This document shows positions 27,916 to 36,156 of a stretch of DNA of 64,000 nucleotides, in pieces. The stretch is from assembly GCA_025057755.1 (NCBI GenBank), contig JANWVC010000003.1, positions 186,001-250,000 of the forward strand, in the 5' to 3' direction. Every line of letters begins with the position of its first letter. Within the stretch, counting starts at the first letter, position 1. Under the pieces are notes generated by a model. That model saw only the letters and a list, made by a program, of their open reading frames with translations, did not search any database and was not told the DNA's origin. The translations under genes were made by a program, and so were the position numbers. Origin of the DNA: Limisphaera sp. Lineage in GTDB: Bacteria > Verrucomicrobiota > Verrucomicrobiia > Limisphaerales > Limisphaeraceae.

Positions 27916-28338
27916 ATGCCTTGCCCGGTAGCTTGGATCCTCGTGCAAACTGGAACACAGCTTCAACAATATTGGGGGGTGCTGGTCCTACTGATGCTGG
28001 GCGTGGTGGCCGTGGGCGGCATGATTGTATTGTCCTTCCTTTTAGGCAAACGCGCTCGGCGCACGCGCATGAAGGACACAGCGTACGAATGTGGCATGAT
28101 GCCTGCGGAATGGAGTCCGGGACGAGTGAGTTTACGATTTTACCTGGTCGCGGTGCTGTTCTTGTTGTTCGACATTGAAGTCGTCTTTCTGTATCCATGG
28201 GCCGTGGTTTATCGGGAAATGCTTGCTGAGCCGGCAACGCGTGCCCTTGTATTTGGTGGGATGCTGCCTTTTCTCGCCTTGTTAGGGGTCGGTCTGCTTT
28301 ACGAGATCAAAAAGCGAGGATTTGATTGGCAGACCTGA
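27916..28338 (+). CDS. nuoA: NADH-quinone oxidoreductase subunit A, orphan
   Basis: Small membrane subunit of complex I. The 140 residues have three membrane spans and the family hallmark TAYECGMMP, then SLRFYLVAVLFLLFDIEVVFLYPWA. ATG 27916 is chosen from the usual length; the frame is open for 35 more codons upstream. No other nuo gene lies nearby: the next gene is a phosphohexomutase 83 nt downstream. The rest of complex I must be elsewhere, or this is a second copy. Confidence 0.92.
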   Translation: MPCPVAWILVQTGTQLQQYWGVLVLLMLGVVAVGGMIVLSFLLGKRARRTRMKDTAYECGMMPAEWSPGRVSLRFYLVAVLFLLFDIEVVFLYPWAVVYREMLAEPATRALVFGGMLPFLALLGVGLLYEIKKRGFDWQT

Positions 28339-28421
28339 TGCCGAAGGCCAGGCAGCGTCAAACTTACGCGCATGCGCGCGGGAGCAACGCAGCAAGATGA
28401 AATCAGGACCCATTGGGCTCC

Positions 28422-29858
28422 ATGGCTACGGTCATCAAATTCGGCACCAGCGGCTGGCGCGGTATCATCGCGCAGGAATTCACGTTTGACAATGTGCGCG
28501 TTGCCACGCAGGGCATCGCAGACTACTTGCTCAGCGAGCGCCAGAAAAGGGAATCTCCCCTCCGGGATCGTGCGCCGACGGTGCTTTTGGCCTATGACAC
28601 CCGTTTTCTAGGACGGGAATTTGCGCTTGCAGCCGCCGAGGTGCTGGCAGCGAATGGCCTGGACCCGCTTCTGACCAATCGCGATACCCCCACACCCGTA
28701 CTCGCCCACAGCATTCGGACCCGTCGGGCGTTGGGAGGGATCAATTTTACCGCCAGTCACAACCCGGCAGAGTATCAAGGACTCAAGTTCTCGCCTTACA
28801 ACGGTGCTCCAGCCCCGCCCGACATCACTGCTCAAATCGAGCAGGCGATTGCACGCCGTCAGGCTGAAGGGTGGTCTTTCCGCGGATCGGTCATTGGTAC
28901 CTACTCCTGCCGCACCTTTGATCCTCAACCAGCGTATTTTCGACACTTGGAACGTTTGCTGCGGCTCGAATGGATTGGCAAACGTCGCCTGAAGGTCCTC
29001 GTCAACATCTGCCATGGTACGGGTCGGGGTTACATAGATGCCTTGCTGCAAAAGGCCGGTGCCCGGGTGCTGGTCCTGAATGATCGACCGGACCCTCTTT
29101 TCGGCGGGCATCATCCCGAACCTGACGCAGCAGGGATGGCCGAGGTCAGCCATCGGATTCGTCACGGAGAGGCCAAACTGGGATTGGGCACGGATGGCGA
29201 TGCCGATCGCTTTGGTGTCGTTGATTCGGATGGCCGCTGGCTGACGCCCAACCAGGTGTTGGTCTTGACGCTGTACTACTTGGTCAAGCACCAAGGATGG
29301 AAAGGGAGCGTGGTCCGAACGGTCCCTACGAGTCATCAAGTAGATGCCGTGGCAGCCCTATTCGGTATCAAGGTCCACGAAACTCCGGTGGGCTTCAAGT
29401 ACATCGGAGCCCTTATGGAGAAGGAATCGGTCATCGTCGGCGGCGAGGAATCCGGCGGGCTTAGCATTCGCGGGCACGTCCCCGAGAAGGACGGGATTCT
29501 GGCCTGCCTTCTCATGGCAGAGCTCATGGCTCTGGAAAATCGGCCTCTTGGGCAAATCTTGGCTGACTTGGAAAAACAGACCGGACCGTTTTACACGGAG
29601 CGGTTAAACATTCGAATTCAGCCCGAGCAGAAAGAGCCGCTCTTGCAGCGGCTCGCCCGGGGTGTGGAAACCATCGGACCGTTCCAGGTGCAACAGTTCA
29701 TCACCACCGATGGGTTCAAGTTTCTCTTGCCGGACCAAGAGTGGGTGGCCTTTCGCGCGAGCGGGACCGAGCCGATGATCCGCTGCTACCTTGAGGCCCG
29801 GTCTCGTCGCAACCTAACCCGGCTCCGCAAAGCATGTGAAGAACTTTTGCGAACCTAA
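28422..29858 (+). CDS. Phosphoglucomutase/phosphomannomutase family protein
   Basis: Interconverts hexose 1- and 6-phosphates. The 478 residues cover the four alpha-D-phosphohexomutase domains: KFGTSGWRG at the start, catalytic serine loop TASHNPAEYQG, Mg-binding GTDGDADR, sugar-binding GGEESGGLS, and phosphate-binding ASGTEPMIR near the end. ATG 28422 matches the family start; a TTG at 28413 is in frame. The gene stands alone 83 nt after nuoA. Whether glucose, mannose or glucosamine phosphate is used is not clear. Confidence 0.94.
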   Translation: MATVIKFGTSGWRGIIAQEFTFDNVRVATQGIADYLLSERQKRESPLRDRAPTVLLAYDTRFLGREFALAAAEVLAANGLDPLLTNRDTPTPVLAHSIRTRRALGGINFTASHNPAEYQGLKFSPYNGAPAPPDITAQIEQAIARRQAEGWSFRGSVIGTYSCRTFDPQPAYFRHLERLLRLEWIGKRRLKVLVNICHGTGRGYIDALLQKAGARVLVLNDRPDPLFGGHHPEPDAAGMAEVSHRIRHGEAKLGLGTDGDADRFGVVDSDGRWLTPNQVLVLTLYYLVKHQGWKGSVVRTVPTSHQVDAVAALFGIKVHETPVGFKYIGALMEKESVIVGGEESGGLSIRGHVPEKDGILACLLMAELMALENRPLGQILADLEKQTGPFYTERLNIRIQPEQKEPLLQRLARGVETIGPFQVQQFITTDGFKFLLPDQEWVAFRASGTEPMIRCYLEARSRRNLTRLRKACEELLRT

Positions 29859-29951
29859 AAGCTTCCGGCGCATGCCGTGGCGCAAAAACAAATTTCCCCG
29901 CCGCTCAAAGTCCTTCTATGATCTCCCAAAGACCCTGGGGGTCCGGATTCC

Positions 29952-29980
29952 TTGACATAACGAATGGGCCAAGCTAGACA
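29952..29980 (+). promoter_or_regulatory. Sigma-70-like promoter of the molybdenum hydroxylase operon
   Basis: TTGACA (29952-29957), a 17-nt spacer, and TAGACA (29975-29980). Transcription would begin near 29987, downstream of the ATG at 29980. This decides the start of the first gene in favour of ATG 30007. Confidence 0.55.
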
Positions 29981-30006
29981 TGGATTGGTTCGCAACCAAT
30001 CGCACC

Positions 30007-30663
30007 ATGAAAGAATCGGACAATCCCTCCGTAAGTCAGTTGTCACGCCGTGAATTTTTCAAAGGTTTGGGCACCACGGCACTCGCTGCGGCCACTTCTC
30101 AGGCCCAATCGGTTGCTCAGGAACTGAGGAAACTCCAGGCCGAAAAGGTTTTTGGGCCCGGAGCAGTTCCCGTTACGCTGCACGTCAACGGCAAGATTCA
30201 CAGGCTTGAAGTTGAACCACGGGTAACTCTTTTGGACGCGCTGCGCAATCATCTGGGTTTGACGGGCTCGAAAGAAGGGTGCGACCGTGCCTCTTGTGGC
30301 GCGTGTACGGTTTGGCTGGATGGTAGGGCCATTTACGCATGCCAAAAACTGGCCATCGACTCGCAGGGTCACGAGATCACCACCATTGAAGGATTGGCGC
30401 CAAACGGGCAATTAACCCCGGTACAACGCGCCTTTGTGGATCGCGACGCACTCCAATGTGGTTATTGCACCCCGGGCTTTGTGATGAGCGTATCGGCCTT
30501 GTTGCGCAAAAAGCCTCAACCCACACCGGAAGAAGTCATTCACGCTTGCGCCGGCAATATCTGCCGATGTGGGACTCATCCCCGAATAGTTGAGGCCGCT
30601 CTGATTGCGGCAGGGCGGCCTGCAGCTTCTACCCCACGTACGGAGGTGATTTCCTATGGCTGA
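30007..30663 (+). CDS. Tat-exported 2Fe-2S subunit of xanthine oxidase-family hydroxylase
   Basis: Small electron-transfer subunit (PaoA/CoxS-like), 218 residues from ATG 30007; an ATG at 29980 overlaps the likely promoter. The Tat signal is SRREFFKGLGTTALAAA, so the complex acts in the periplasm, as for E. coli PaoABC. The first 2Fe-2S cluster is bound by CDRASCGAC and a later Cys (YAC), the second by CGYC and CRC in NICRCGTHPRI. The Mo-subunit gene starts 8 nt before its stop. Substrate class is probably an aldehyde or N-heterocycle; not determinable here. Confidence 0.95.
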   Translation: MKESDNPSVSQLSRREFFKGLGTTALAAATSQAQSVAQELRKLQAEKVFGPGAVPVTLHVNGKIHRLEVEPRVTLLDALRNHLGLTGSKEGCDRASCGACTVWLDGRAIYACQKLAIDSQGHEITTIEGLAPNGQLTPVQRAFVDRDALQCGYCTPGFVMSVSALLRKKPQPTPEEVIHACAGNICRCGTHPRIVEAALIAAGRPAASTPRTEVISYG

Positions 30664-32749
30664 GTGGCCCACGCAACCCAAGGTCCTTGGCACTCGCGTG
30701 CCGCGTGTCGATGGACCGGCCAAGGTCAGTGGCCAAGCCCGATATTCCTCTGACATTCAATTGCCCGGCCTGCTCATCGGCATGATCCTGCGTTCTCGAT
30801 GGCCCGCTGCGCGTATCCTCCGGATCAACTTGGATAAGGCGCGAAAAATGCCTGGCATCAAGGCCGCCGTCGCCGTCCAGGAAGGGCCTCGCATTGTCCG
30901 CTTTTACGGTGAGGAATTGGCTGCAGTCGCCGGTGTTAGCCGGGAGGCTTGTGAAGACGCCTTGCGCGTGATCGAGGTGGAAGCCGAGCCTCTTCCTTTT
31001 GTCGTACGGGAAGAAGATGCCAAAAAACCCGATGCGCCCCGCGTTTGGGAGCAAGCGCCCAACATGCCGCCGCCCCGCGTTCAGGAAACCGGCAACGTGG
31101 ACGCCGCATGGGCCGAATGTGCAGCCATTGTTGAAGGTTTCTATACCACCTCAGTGCAACTCCATCATCCCATGGAGCCCCACGGAGGCACAGCTCATTG
31201 GACCGAGGAAGGCTTGACTGCGTGGATTTCCACCCAGGGCATTGCGAGCGTGCGAGACGGGTTGGCCGGAGCGTTGCGACTCGAGCAAAGCAAAGTCCGG
31301 GTAATCACCGAATACATGGGCGGTGGATTTGGTTCCAAGTTCGGGCCCGGCGTTGAAGGTATCCTCGCAGCCAGACTTTCACGCGAAGCGGGCGCGCCGG
31401 TGCGACTTATGTTGTCGCGCTTTGAGGAATCGTTGGCAGTTGGGAACCGGCCTTCGAGCTTTCAGCGGATCAAGCTGGGAGCAAAGGCCGACGGAACGCT
31501 TCATGTCTTCGACTATGAAAATTATGGCACAGCCGGTATCGGCGCCGGCCAGGCAACCGAAGGTGGCGGTGGCGGAGCGGATTTACCCATGCCCTATATC
31601 TACCAAGTGCCCAATCGGCGCATCAAACAGACAGCCGTGGCCGTCAATGCGGGGTCGGCACGTCCCTTCCGGGCGCCGGGTCACCCGGTGGCGTCGTTCG
31701 GCATGGAATCCGCGATGGATGAACTGGCTGTGAAACTGGGCATGGACCCGCTAGAGTTGCGAATCAAGAATGATCCTTTTGAAATCCGGCGGCGCGAATA
31801 CAAAATCGGCGCAGAGCGATTCGGCTGGAAAGAGAAATACCGAAAGCCCGGCACCTCGCCGGGGCCCGTTAAGGTCGGAGTAGGCGTGGCCAGCGCTACT
31901 TGGGGCGGTGGCGGCAGCCGCAACACCCGGGGGGAAGTCCAGATCAACCCGGACGGTACCGTGGAAGTGCGGCTGGGAGTTCAAGACATCGGCACCGGTA
32001 CACGCACTGTCGCAGCCGTCGTTGCGGCTGAGGTTCTGGGGCTCAAACCGGAGCAAATTCACGTTAAAATTGGGGATACTTTGTATCCGCTCGGGCCGGG
32101 CAGCGGCGGCAGCGTCACGGCCCCGTCGGTCGCCCCCACCGTCTTCGACGTTTGCACGCGCGCCCTTGAGGAACTTCAAAAACAAACCGGTGTGTCAGAT
32201 GCGCGGGGAGACAACTGGAAGACTGCCTGCAAGAAACTTGGTGTCAATCCGCTAACGGTTCAAGGACGTTGGCGAGAAGGACTTTCTTCAAGTGGCGTAG
32301 GGGGCGTCCAATTTGCTGAGGTCGCCGTGGATACTGAGACCGGTCTGGTGACGGTCAAAAAGATCTTGGTAGTGCAAGACTGCGGCTTGGTGGTGGATCC
32401 TTTGACCGCCGAGAGCCAGGTCAACGGCGGGGTGATCATGGGCATTGGAATGGCTTTGTACGAAGAGCGTGTCATGGATTGGCAAACGGGTCTGGTATTG
32501 AACCCCAACTACGAAACTTACAAACTGCCAAGCATCGCTGATGTTCCAGAGATCGACATCATCCTGCTCAATATGCCCGAGCGAGGCGTGATCGGGCTTG
32601 GCGAACCGGTGCATATCCCGACGGCCGCCGCCATTGCCAACGCGGTTGCCAATGCCATTGGCGTACGCGTGCCGAGTCTGCCCATCACCCCGCGCAAAGT
32701 TTTGACCGCCCTCGGTCAGGTACCCGTGCGAAGATCTTCTGCCACATGA
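30656..32749 (+). CDS. Molybdopterin-binding catalytic subunit, xanthine oxidase family
   Basis: Large subunit (PaoC/CoxL-like), 697 residues, carrying the molybdenum cofactor and active site. It opens VLGTRVPRVDGPAKVSGQARY, the family beginning. The glycine-rich EYMGGGFGSKFG, the RPFRAPGHPVASFGMES loop and the catalytic Glu650 in GLGEPVHIPTA are all present. A strong ribosome-binding site (GGAGGTGAT, about 5 nt before ATG) supports the start. No own signal peptide; it is expected to be exported folded with the Tat-tagged small subunit. Overlaps both neighbours (8 nt and ATGA). Confidence 0.95.
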   Translation: MAEWPTQPKVLGTRVPRVDGPAKVSGQARYSSDIQLPGLLIGMILRSRWPAARILRINLDKARKMPGIKAAVAVQEGPRIVRFYGEELAAVAGVSREACEDALRVIEVEAEPLPFVVREEDAKKPDAPRVWEQAPNMPPPRVQETGNVDAAWAECAAIVEGFYTTSVQLHHPMEPHGGTAHWTEEGLTAWISTQGIASVRDGLAGALRLEQSKVRVITEYMGGGFGSKFGPGVEGILAARLSREAGAPVRLMLSRFEESLAVGNRPSSFQRIKLGAKADGTLHVFDYENYGTAGIGAGQATEGGGGGADLPMPYIYQVPNRRIKQTAVAVNAGSARPFRAPGHPVASFGMESAMDELAVKLGMDPLELRIKNDPFEIRRREYKIGAERFGWKEKYRKPGTSPGPVKVGVGVASATWGGGGSRNTRGEVQINPDGTVEVRLGVQDIGTGTRTVAAVVAAEVLGLKPEQIHVKIGDTLYPLGPGSGGSVTAPSVAPTVFDVCTRALEELQKQTGVSDARGDNWKTACKKLGVNPLTVQGRWREGLSSSGVGGVQFAEVAVDTETGLVTVKKILVVQDCGLVVDPLTAESQVNGGVIMGIGMALYEERVMDWQTGLVLNPNYETYKLPSIADVPEIDIILLNMPERGVIGLGEPVHIPTAAAIANAVANAIGVRVPSLPITPRKVLTALGQVPVRRSSAT

Positions 32750-33708
32750 GACCGTTCGAATACGTCACTGCCACTTCGATTGAGACTGCCCGGCAACTGT
32801 TGGGAGCCAACGGCCACTATCTGGCCGGCGGCAACGACTTGCTCGGCAGGCTTAAGGACGACATCACGGAAGCAGTCCGCTTGGTCAACATCAAAGGCAT
32901 CGGCGCGCTGCGGCACATTGAGCCCGGGCCTGATCGCTGGCAAATTGGAGCATTGGTCACCATTGCGGAAATTGAAGACCACGCCGAACTGCGCAAAATC
33001 TTTCCGGGCCTTCAACAAGCCGCGGCAGAAGTCGGTTCCCAGCAAATTCGCAACGTGGCAACCTTGGGTGGGAACCTTGCTCAACATTCCCGATGCTGGT
33101 ACTACCGCCATCGCGACATCCAGTGCCTCAAAAAGCGGGGTCGAATCTGTTACGCACTGGAGGGCGATAACCGCTACCACGCCCTATTCACGGGCAACGT
33201 TTGCATCAGCCCGGTAGTTTCCAACTTGGCAATTGCGTTGACCGCGCTAGATGCCACTGCCGTCATCTGGCGGGACGGCCAGGAACGGCGCCTCACAATG
33301 GCCGAGCTTTACGAATTGGCATGGGACAATCCAACCGCGCATCACTCCTTACGGCCGGGCGACCTTCTGCTCAGGGTGGAAATTCCCACAAAGCGTCCCC
33401 GCAGCGCCTACCTACAAGTCAGTGAAAAGCATTCCTTTGACTGGGCGTTGGTTAGTTGTGCGGCTGCCGCCAGATTGGAAAATGGTCGGATCTACGATGC
33501 GCGGGTTGCGCTGGGCTGTATCTCGCCCGTGCCCCATCAAGTGGCCGCCGCCAACCAGTTCCTCGAGGGGAAGCCACTTGAACGCGACGTTGCAGAAAAG
33601 GCAGCCGACCTATTATTGACCGGCGCCGAACCCCACGAGCATAACGCCTACAAAATCCCTATGGCCCGCGCTTTGATTCGGCGCACCCTGCTCCAGTTGG
33701 GAACCTGA
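32746..33708 (+). CDS. FAD subunit of the molybdenum hydroxylase with extra Fe-S cysteines
   Basis: Medium subunit (PaoB/HcrB-like) of 320 residues. FAD motifs are HYLAGGNDLLG and NVATLGGNL. A loop after the second motif carries four cysteines, C117, C127, C135 and C153, spaced like those that hold the extra 4Fe-4S cluster in PaoB and in the beta subunit of 4-hydroxybenzoyl-CoA reductase; ordinary CoxM or XdhB proteins lack them. Translation is coupled to the Mo subunit by ATGA. Gene order here is small-large-medium, unlike paoABC (small-medium-large). No dedicated chaperone (PaoD/XdhC type) follows. Confidence 0.94.
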   Translation: MRPFEYVTATSIETARQLLGANGHYLAGGNDLLGRLKDDITEAVRLVNIKGIGALRHIEPGPDRWQIGALVTIAEIEDHAELRKIFPGLQQAAAEVGSQQIRNVATLGGNLAQHSRCWYYRHRDIQCLKKRGRICYALEGDNRYHALFTGNVCISPVVSNLAIALTALDATAVIWRDGQERRLTMAELYELAWDNPTAHHSLRPGDLLLRVEIPTKRPRSAYLQVSEKHSFDWALVSCAAAARLENGRIYDARVALGCISPVPHQVAAANQFLEGKPLERDVAEKAADLLLTGAEPHEHNAYKIPMARALIRRTLLQLGT

Positions 33709-33712
33709 TGCC

Positions 33713-33913
33713 ATGAACCGCTTTTGCCAACATTTGCGCACCAAACGGCTCTATCTGGATGCCTCTCTCGAGGAAGCATTTGCCGACCCGCAACTCGAGC
33801 AGGCTGGGCCCTGCCACTTTTGGTGCAATTTAACTCAGACCGTGGTGGGACCCGATCAACAGCCCGTGCACAAGATCTCCTGTCAACCTGGCCGGGCCTG
33901 CTTCGAGGATTGA
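33713..33913 (+). CDS. Small conserved Cys-containing protein
   Basis: A 66-residue soluble protein starting 4 nt after the FAD-subunit stop. It has five cysteines, C5, C34, C38, C57 and C63, in CQHLRTKRLY, CHFWCNLTQTVVGPDQQPV and SCQPGRACFED. I recall proteins of this pattern as small unknowns in Verrucomicrobiota and Planctomycetota, but no function is known to me. The Cys spacing would suit a zinc or Fe-S site. Its place at the end of the hydroxylase operon suggests a role in maturation or electron transfer (inference). Confidence 0.7.
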   Translation: MNRFCQHLRTKRLYLDASLEEAFADPQLEQAGPCHFWCNLTQTVVGPDQQPVHKISCQPGRACFED

Positions 33914-34197
33914 GCTCCGGCGCCTCGGTTGCCTCGAGCTAGGCAGAGGGGCTGTTTCCCAACCACCCGCAGGGCATGCGGCTTGGATCAAGAACCGCTG
34001 CAGCCCCAATCCTGAGCTCCTGCCGCCCACAAAGCAACCATGCGGAGATTGCACCACTTGAAGGCCGTCCGGATCACAGATCACCGTTCTGAACAGCCGC
34101 CATCTTGACAACAAGTTGAGCCGAAAGAAAAGGCCCGACACATTCAAGATGCGTTCCAGTCGAGCAACAAGCTCCACGAGGCCGGTAACGCAGCGGC

Positions 34198-35160
34198 TCA
34201 ATCAAAGGCATGGCCGGCACAGCACAACACATTCCGCACTTTATGCCGGACCAGCTCTTTGACCATGGCACGGGCCGGGCCGAGATACTTGCGCGGATCA
34301 ATTTCGGACGGTTTCTCCCAAAGAACCTTGCGAATGCCAGCGGTAAGAGCCAAGCGAAGGTCTGTGTCGATGTTAACCTTGGTGCAACCCAGGCGCCGCG
34401 CCACTTCAATATCGGCCTCGGGCACTCCCCGGGCATCCTGCATTTTGCCCCCGTATTTGTTGATCTCGTCCACCAAGTATTGGGGCACGCTGGAAGCCCC
34501 ATGAAGGACCAACGGGTAATCTCCAAGCCCGGCGTCCATTAAGGCCTTCTTGATGGCCTTCAAGCGCTCCAAATCCAACCGTTGATCTCCCTTGAATTTA
34601 TAGGCGCCGTGACTGTTCCCAATGGCCACGGCCAATGAGTCGCAACCAGTCAACTTGACAAATTTAACCGCATCATCAGGGTCGGTGTAATGGCCGCTTT
34701 TGGAAAAGCCGCCTCCTTCTTCACCTTCGTCAAACTGGACCCCCACCAAGTGACCCAGCTCGGCCTCCACGACGCAATTGTGCTTGTGGGCGTATTCCAC
34801 AACGCGGCGGGTGATCTCCACATTTTTATCAAACGGCTCGTACGAAGCATCAATCATTACCGAAGTGAAGCCCTCATCAATACACTGTTTGCACAACTCA
34901 AACGAGTCTCCGTGGTCCAGGTGTACGGCGATTGGGATGTTGGTCAAACTCACCGCTGCTTCGATGAGTTTCTTCAGGTACACCGGGTTCGCATACTGCC
35001 TTGCCCCCTTGGAGATTTGCAGAATCAACGGCGCTTTCTCTTCCTCACAGGCCTCCACAATCGCCTGCACCAGTTCCATGTTGTTCACGTTGAAAGCGCC
35101 AATGGCGTACTTACCCTTTAAAGCCTTGGCAAACAATTCACGAGTTGTCGTCAGTGGCAT
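34198..35160 (-). CDS. fba: Class II fructose-bisphosphate aldolase
   Basis: Zinc-dependent aldolase of 320 residues. Metal and substrate sites are visible: AVHLDHGDSFE, EAELGHLVG with zinc ligands, AIGNSHGAYKFKG, LVLHGASSVP, and KVNIDTDLRLA near the C-terminus. The closest type is the FbaA-like bacterial enzyme of glycolysis and gluconeogenesis; tagatose-bisphosphate activity cannot be excluded. AAAGGATTAGGGT precedes the ATG at 35160. Monocistronic, leftward. Confidence 0.95.
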   Translation of the reverse strand: MPLTTTRELFAKALKGKYAIGAFNVNNMELVQAIVEACEEEKAPLILQISKGARQYANPVYLKKLIEAAVSLTNIPIAVHLDHGDSFELCKQCIDEGFTSVMIDASYEPFDKNVEITRRVVEYAHKHNCVVEAELGHLVGVQFDEGEEGGGFSKSGHYTDPDDAVKFVKLTGCDSLAVAIGNSHGAYKFKGDQRLDLERLKAIKKALMDAGLGDYPLVLHGASSVPQYLVDEINKYGGKMQDARGVPEADIEVARRLGCTKVNIDTDLRLALTAGIRKVLWEKPSEIDPRKYLGPARAMVKELVRHKVRNVLCCAGHAFD

Positions 35161-35228
35161 ACCCTAATCCTTTCGTCCCATCCGGTTCCGTCGCCGCACG
35201 AATGGCGCTTCGGAACCTCTACGACTTC

Positions 35229-35258
35229 ATCATACTTCGATTGCCCCGTTAGTGGGAA
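35229..35258 (-). promoter_or_regulatory. Possible promoter of fba
   Basis: On the minus strand TTCCCA (35258-35253), 18 nt, TATGAT (35234-35229) would start transcription about 60 nt before the fba ATG. Weak -35 box; identified by eye. Confidence 0.3.
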
Positions 35259-35560
35259 CAAAAAAAGCCAAATGGCCTTTCAACGAGAAGTCGCTTCGCC
35301 AATTGGCCATGGTCCAAACGCGGACCACCGCCCAGGCGGCTGACTGTCAACGCTCTCGCTCGTCCTACCTGTGAGACCAAAGACGGAATCGCTCGCACTC
35401 GCCGGGAACTGCCTCCTGCGTTTCTGCCCAAGCACCGGCAATGCACGACCGCTGCATGAGATTTCTTCCAGGATTTGTTGACTGGAAAAAGAGTTTTTGC
35501 TGGCAATTTTAACCCCAGCTCGCTAGCCTAAATTCGGTAGCAGGGACGCGGAGCTGACGT
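35259..35560. other. Divergent intergenic stretch
   Basis: No gene is supported between the fba promoter area and the zinc-ribbon gene at 35561. An AT-rich patch at 35478-35515 beginning TTGACT may contain the rightward promoter, but no good -10 box sits at the right distance. Confidence 0.4.
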
Positions 35561-36061
35561 ATGGACATCATTTTTAACTGCCCCCATTGCGATCAGGAAC
35601 TCGAAGTGGACAGCTCGGCGGCAGGAAGCCAGCTCAACTGCCCGGCCTGTCAAGCTTTGATCACCATCCCTGAACCGGAAACTCCTGTACCCAGCCCGGA
35701 AAGCCCAGCCAAACTGGAACCCAGCATCATCAACCCCATTGCCGCCTCCGCGGCCGCTAAACAGGAACTGCATCTAAAAGTGCCCGTTCGCGAGGGCCCG
35801 AGCGAAGTCCTCATCCAGAAACCTCGTCCACCTTTGGAAGCAGCGGCCAAAGGCGAGAAGAGAATCCGTGTCAAGACCATCCGACACACCGACTGCATCG
35901 AGGTTGGGCACGACCGGTTCGACGAAACCGTCACTAACTTCCTGCAAAAGGTGGGCGAAGACAACATCATCAGCATCACGCCGCTGACCTATACTCATCT
36001 GGATATTGGGACTCAAAAGTTGCTAACGGATTACGCTGTGCTGGTGATTTACCGGGGCTAA
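35561..36061 (+). CDS. Zinc-ribbon protein of unknown function
   Basis: A 166-residue two-part protein. Residues 6-36 form a zinc ribbon (CPHC ... CPAC) of the type found at the start of many regulatory proteins. A Pro/Ala/Glu-rich linker of about 50 residues follows. The C-terminal 65 residues (RIRVKTIRHTDCIEVGHDRF to VLVIYRG) are a mixed alpha/beta unit with FDETVTNFLQKVGEDNIISITPL. I do not recognise this domain; its wording suggests a small conserved family. GGAG lies upstream of the ATG at 35561. No partner gene is adjacent on this strand. Confidence 0.75.
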   Translation: MDIIFNCPHCDQELEVDSSAAGSQLNCPACQALITIPEPETPVPSPESPAKLEPSIINPIAASAAAKQELHLKVPVREGPSEVLIQKPRPPLEAAAKGEKRIRVKTIRHTDCIEVGHDRFDETVTNFLQKVGEDNIISITPLTYTHLDIGTQKLLTDYAVLVIYRG

Positions 36062-36156
36062 AACCCCTGCGGAATCATCGGGCGGCATTTGTCCTCAAAC
36101 GCCGAGCGGCGAGTCAACCGGAAAATCGAGTGCGCCCCAAAAATCTCCCGCGTTCT

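Noticed and set aside
28608..29339. 243-residue minus-strand frame
   Set aside because: Antisense to the phosphohexomutase gene, which has all its motifs.
35258..35283. AAAGGCCATTTGGCTTTTTTT as a minus-strand terminator
   Set aside because: No minus-strand gene ends just before it; the fba gene begins downstream, so it would block its own upstream region. The stem also has a bulge.
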